From assembly GCF_031377265.1 (NCBI RefSeq), contig NZ_JANMET010000022.1, forward strand, positions 1 through 9,194: a stretch of 9,194 nucleotides of DNA, written 5' to 3'. The notes beneath the pieces were generated by a model, which searched no databases, was not told the origin of the DNA, and was given only the letters and a program-made list of their open reading frames with translations. Shown here piece after piece: positions 5,869 to 9,194 of this stretch (position 1 is the first letter of the stretch; each line of letters opens with the position of its first letter). Position numbers and translations under genes: made by a program. Origin of the DNA: JAUYQR01 sp031377265 (GTDB taxonomy: Bacteria; Pseudomonadota; Alphaproteobacteria; Rhodobacterales; Rhodobacteraceae).

Positions 5869-8331
5869 ATGCTGACTGCCTTTCTCTGGCTTATCCGGAT
5901 TTTGACCGGACTTATCGGCCTTGGGCTGATCGCGATGCTGTTGGCCTATTACATCCTGTCACGCTCGCTGGTCGACTATTCCGAGGACTTCACGCTGGAG
6001 GACATTTCGGCCCCGGTCGAGATCGTGCGCAACAATGACAACGTGCCGCATATCTTTGGCAAGACCGATGCAGATGTGTTCTTTGCGCTGGGATTTGCGC
6101 ATGCGCAGGACCGGTTGTGGCAGATGACGATGCTGCGCCGCACCGCACAGGGGCGCTTGTCAGAGGTGTTCGGGCAGGCCACGGTCAAGACCGATGAGCT
6201 GTTGCGGCGGCTGGATCTGTACGGACTGTCGCTGGCTTCGGTGGCCGCACAGGATGCCGAGACGATGACTGCGCTGGAGGCCTATTCAGCGGGCGTCAAC
6301 GCCTGGATCAACCAGATCAACAAGGGCGCGCGGGGCCGCGGCGCACCGGAATTCTTTTTCTTTTCCAACGAGATAGCGGCATGGGCGCCGGCGGATTCGA
6401 TTGCGATTGTCAAGTTGATGGCATTACAGCTGGCCGGCCAGGTACAGAGCGAGGTGCTGCGAGCCCGCATGTCCTTGATCTTGTCCCAAGAGCGGCTGGC
6501 CGATCTTTTGCCCGATGATCCGGGTCAGGGCGTGGCCGCCCTGCCGGATTATGCGGCAGTGGTGCCCGGCGTCACCCCTGATTTTGAGGCGGTGGACTTC
6601 GCGCAAGGGCCGCTGTCGCCGGTTGCGGACATCGGGTTTGCGGGGGCATCGAATGCCTGGGCTGCGGCGCCGGGGCGGTCGGCGGCGGGGGGCAGTCTGT
6701 TGGCCAATGACCCGCATCTGGATTTCACCGCGCCGGGGATCTGGTATCTGGCTCGGCTGGAATTGCAGTCGGGGGGCGTGATCGGCGGGACCATTCCGGG
6801 TGTTCCGGCAGTTCTGGTGGGCCGGTCCGAGGCGATGGGCTGGGGCCTGACCTCGGCCTATCTGGATGACCAGGATCTGCTGATCGAAGAATTGAACCCC
6901 GACAATACCGAACAGTACAAGACGCCCGACGGCTGGGCCAGTTTTGAAAAACGCCAGTCGATCATCACCGTCAAGGACGGCGATCCGCTGACCCTGACGC
7001 TGCGCTGGTCGAAGAATGGCCCGATCCTGCCCGGCACGCATTACGATCTGGCCTCGATCACCCCGCCAGGGCATGTCGTGGCGCTCAGCTGGACGGCGCT
7101 GTCGGCCACCGACACCTCGGTCACGGCGGCGATGCGGCTGATGCGGGCAAAGACGATCTCGGACGGGATCGCGGCGGGCAGCCTGTTCGTGGCCCCGGCG
7201 CAGAACCTGATGCTGGCCGATACCACCGGGATCGCCATGCAGCTGATCGGGGCAATGCCGAACCGCGATCCGGGGCACAAGTCGCTGGGGCGGATGCCTT
7301 CGCTGGCGGCTGATCCGGTGAACGGGTTCAAGGGCACCCTGCCCTATAGCGACAATCCGCGCTTTCTGAATCCGTCCTCTGGCCTGCTGGGCAACACCAA
7401 CAACAAGACGATCGAGCGGCCATTCCCGCTGCATGTAAGTTACGACTGGGGCGATACCCAGCGCATTCAACGCTGGCTGACGCTGATGAAGGCGCGCGAG
7501 GTGCATACCCGCGAAAGCTTTATCGAGGCGCAGCTTGATACGGTGAACCCCACGGCCAGGGCGCTGCTGCCGCTGATCGGGTCGGAACTGTGGTTCACCG
7601 GCGAGGCGGCATCCGAAGGCACGCCGGAACGGCTGCGCCAGAAGGCGTTGATATTGCTTGCGGAATGGAACGGCGAGATGAGCGAGCATCTGCCCGAACC
7701 GCTGATCGCCGAAGCCTGGCTGCGCGCATTGATGGACCGGCTGATCCGCGACGAGCTGGGCGCGATGGCCGATACCTTTACCCACCCGTCGCCGGTGTTC
7801 ATGGAGCGGGTTTACCGCAACGTGGACGGGGCATCGGTCTGGTGTGACGTGATCCAGTCGGCAGCGGTGGAAACCTGCGCCGATCTGTCACGTATCGCCT
7901 TGGATGAGGCGCTGCTGCGATTGTCGGAGACGTATGGTCCGAACGTTGAGAGCTGGCGCTGGGGCGATGCGCATCAGGCAACGCATGACCATCCAGTGCT
8001 GGGAACGGTGCCGGGGTTGCGGTATTTCGTGAACATCCGCCAGTCCACCAGCGGCGGCGACGATACCTTGCAGCGCGGCAGCACCAAGGGCACCGGGCCG
8101 AACCCTTACCTGAACGTGCATGGTGCGGGGTATCGCGGGGTCTATGATTTTGCTGACCCTGACAGTTCAGTGTTCATCACCGCGACGGGCCAATCGGGGC
8201 ATCCCTTGAGCCGCCACTATGACGATCTGGGCGAGCTGTGGCGGCGCGGCGAGTACATTCCGATGTCGCTGGACCCCGATCTTGCACGGGCGGCGGCGGC
8301 GGGGGTGATGGTGCTGACGCCTGCGCCATGA
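5869..8331 (+). CDS. Penicillin-acylase-family (S45) Ntn hydrolase, membrane-anchored
   Basis: An 820-residue amidase precursor of the penicillin G acylase/cephalosporin acylase/AHL acylase family. Residues 4-30 are a hydrophobic segment, likely an uncleaved anchor or signal that places the enzyme in the periplasm. The alpha-chain region includes APVEIVRNNDNVPHIFG (48-64), then GFAHAQDRLWQM (75-86) and GRLSEVFG (95-102). Autoproteolysis is expected before Ser261, in FAGASNAW, making Ser261 the N-terminal nucleophile of the beta chain. ANDPHL (279-284) follows. GNTNNKT (508-514) aligns with the family TANN motif, where the Asn (about N511) helps form the oxyanion hole. Late motifs include NVHGAGYRGVYDF and TGQSGHPLSRHYDDL. 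The ATG at 5869 is the only plausible start, since a stop lies 19 codons upstream; its ribosome binding site is weak. It is transcribed alone and convergent with hflX. The natural substrate is unknown; acyl-homoserine lactones, peptides or cell-envelope amides are possible. Confidence 0.9.
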   Translation: MLTAFLWLIRILTGLIGLGLIAMLLAYYILSRSLVDYSEDFTLEDISAPVEIVRNNDNVPHIFGKTDADVFFALGFAHAQDRLWQMTMLRRTAQGRLSEVFGQATVKTDELLRRLDLYGLSLASVAAQDAETMTALEAYSAGVNAWINQINKGARGRGAPEFFFFSNEIAAWAPADSIAIVKLMALQLAGQVQSEVLRARMSLILSQERLADLLPDDPGQGVAALPDYAAVVPGVTPDFEAVDFAQGPLSPVADIGFAGASNAWAAAPGRSAAGGSLLANDPHLDFTAPGIWYLARLELQSGGVIGGTIPGVPAVLVGRSEAMGWGLTSAYLDDQDLLIEELNPDNTEQYKTPDGWASFEKRQSIITVKDGDPLTLTLRWSKNGPILPGTHYDLASITPPGHVVALSWTALSATDTSVTAAMRLMRAKTISDGIAAGSLFVAPAQNLMLADTTGIAMQLIGAMPNRDPGHKSLGRMPSLAADPVNGFKGTLPYSDNPRFLNPSSGLLGNTNNKTIERPFPLHVSYDWGDTQRIQRWLTLMKAREVHTRESFIEAQLDTVNPTARALLPLIGSELWFTGEAASEGTPERLRQKALILLAEWNGEMSEHLPEPLIAEAWLRALMDRLIRDELGAMADTFTHPSPVFMERVYRNVDGASVWCDVIQSAAVETCADLSRIALDEALLRLSETYGPNVESWRWGDAHQATHDHPVLGTVPGLRYFVNIRQSTSGGDDTLQRGSTKGTGPNPYLNVHGAGYRGVYDFADPDSSVFITATGQSGHPLSRHYDDLGELWRRGEYIPMSLDPDLARAAAAGVMVLTPAP

Positions 8332-8380
8332 TCCGGACGGATGGCGGCGTCGGCATTGTGTGTCGGCTTTGTGCGGGGAC

Positions 8381-9194
8381 TTACAGCTCGCGAAAGCGCT
8401 GTTCCTGCCGTGCCGTCCAGCGCAGGGTCAGATGGTAGCCGTCTTCGGCCTGCGTCTCGTCGGTGACGACGCCTTGTTCATGCAACCATGCCCGCTTGCG
8501 GCCTTCGGCAAAGCCAAGGGTCAGGCTGCGGTCGGTCTTTTCTTCGTCAAACGCGGTGGAGATGGCGTCGAGCAGCGCCGCAACCCCTTCGCCGGTCAGC
8601 GCAGAGACGGGAAAGACGCGATCCCTACCCGTGGCGCTGGCCTCGATCCCGGCGCGGGCGCTGGGGGCGACGAGATCAAGCTTGTTCCAGACCTCGATCA
8701 GCGGGGTGGACGGCTTTACACCAAGCGAGGTGAGGATGTCAGTCACGTCCTGCGCCTGTTCGGCGGTTTCGGGGTGGCTGATATCGCGGACGTGCAGGAT
8801 GAGATCGGCTTCCAGCACCTCTTCCAGCGTGGCGCGGAAGGCGGCAACCAGTTGCGTGGGCAGGTCAGAGATGAAGCCAACAGTGTCGGAGGCGATGATC
8901 TTGCGGCCAGAAGGCAATTCAATGCCGCGCATCGTGGGGTCAAGCGTGGCAAAGAGCATGTCCTTTGCCAACACATCCGCCCCGGTCATCCGGTTGAAGA
9001 GCGTCGATTTTCCGGCATTGGTGTACCCCACAAGGGCCACCAGAGGGAACGGCACTTTGCGACGACTGGCGCGGTGCAATTCGCGTGTCTTTACAACGCC
9101 ATCAAGCTGTCTCTTCAAGCGAATGACCTGATCGTCAATCGCCCGGCGGTCCTGTTCGATCTGCGTCTCGCCGGGGCCACCGACAAAGCCGAAG
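8381..9194 (-). CDS. hflX: Ribosome-associated GTPase HflX (N-terminus cut by window edge)
   Basis: HflX binds the 50S subunit and splits stalled ribosomes in a GTP-dependent way, especially under heat stress. About 270 C-terminal residues are visible and the frame continues off the right edge. The visible part starts with GFVGGPGETQIEQDRR (about 9148-9193), the conserved glycine-rich segment joining the HflX domain to the G domain. A helical linker follows, then G1 GYTNAGKS (9005-9028), switch region LFATLDPTMRG, G3 DTVGF, the segment LVAAFRATLEEV, G4 NKLD and G5 SAL. A short C-terminal domain ends in WTARQEQRFREL with a TAA stop at 8381-8383. A TTG codon at 9118 could be mistaken for a start, but homology runs straight through it. 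The missing part should be about 150 residues of N-terminal domain. In many proteobacteria hfq lies just upstream; here that position is outside the window. Confidence 0.96.
   Translation of the reverse strand, partial: FGFVGGPGETQIEQDRRAIDDQVIRLKRQLDGVVKTRELHRASRRKVPFPLVALVGYTNAGKSTLFNRMTGADVLAKDMLFATLDPTMRGIELPSGRKIIASDTVGFISDLPTQLVAAFRATLEEVLEADLILHVRDISHPETAEQAQDVTDILTSLGVKPSTPLIEVWNKLDLVAPSARAGIEASATGRDRVFPVSALTGEGVAALLDAISTAFDEEKTDRSLTLGFAEGRKRAWLHEQGVVTDETQAEDGYHLTLRWTARQEQRFREL

Noticed and set aside
6424..7785. A 453-codon minus-strand open frame opposite the acylase gene.
   Set aside because: The product is rich in Arg, Gln, Pro and His with no family features, and the plus strand encodes a full-length penicillin-acylase homologue. 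It is a compositional shadow.
8328..8438. A possible small gene whose ATG overlaps the acylase stop (ATGA at 8328-8331), about 36 codons.
   Set aside because: Its second half runs antisense through the 3' end of hflX, the product is Arg/Cys-rich without a domain, and there is no ribosome binding site beyond chance.
9116..9118. TTG at 9118 as the start of hflX.
   Set aside because: The conserved GGPGETQIExDRR segment lies upstream in the same frame and continues to the window edge, so the gene is cut by the window rather than starting here.

Overview
The window looks like a core chromosomal segment of an alphaproteobacterium, most likely of the Rhodobacteraceae. The DNA is GC-rich. recA is followed by alaS on the same strand, and recA carries the alphaproteobacterial type of SOS box, GTTC-N7-GTTC, rather than the enterobacterial CTG-N10-CAG type. 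The encoded proteins also have the look of that family. No rRNA, tRNA, CRISPR array, insertion sequence or prophage gene is visible.

Layout, left to right. Bases 1-2226 (minus) hold alaS, alanyl-tRNA synthetase, whose C-terminal end runs off the left edge. Bases 2227-2367 hold a putative alaS promoter and a very clear Rho-independent terminator for recA. Bases 2368-3441 (minus) are recA. Bases 3442-3646 are the divergent control region, with a well-formed recA promoter, a LexA box over its predicted start point, and a 10-bp direct repeat. Bases 3647-4234 (plus) encode a small sulfotransferase-like protein. Bases 4361-4915 (plus) encode a SYLF/Ysc84-domain lipoprotein behind its own candidate promoter. 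Bases 4925-5788 (minus) encode a beta-hydroxyacid dehydrogenase of the 3-hydroxyisobutyrate dehydrogenase family. Bases 5869-8331 (plus) encode a membrane-anchored penicillin-acylase-family Ntn hydrolase. Bases 8381-9194 (minus) are hflX, a ribosome-associated GTPase whose N-terminal part lies beyond the right edge.

The genes do not form one pathway. Two arms are housekeeping: recA/alaS for recombination, SOS induction and translation, and hflX for ribosome rescue. Between them sit four accessory or metabolic genes that appear to be transcribed singly: sulfotransferase, lipoprotein, dehydrogenase and acylase. Gene ends face each other twice (4915/4925 and 8331/8380) without an obvious terminator, and starts face away from each other twice (3441/3647 and 5788/5869).

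I found no evidence of an undescribed multi-gene system. The points most worth a second look are the architecture of the recA control region, the small sulfotransferase next to recA, the anchored acylase with an Ala-Ser-Asn processing site, and the SYLF lipoprotein. The long open frames antisense to alaS and to the acylase are compositional shadows. The window holds no gene-free stretch longer than 300 bases; the largest gap is about 205 bases, between recA and the sulfotransferase.
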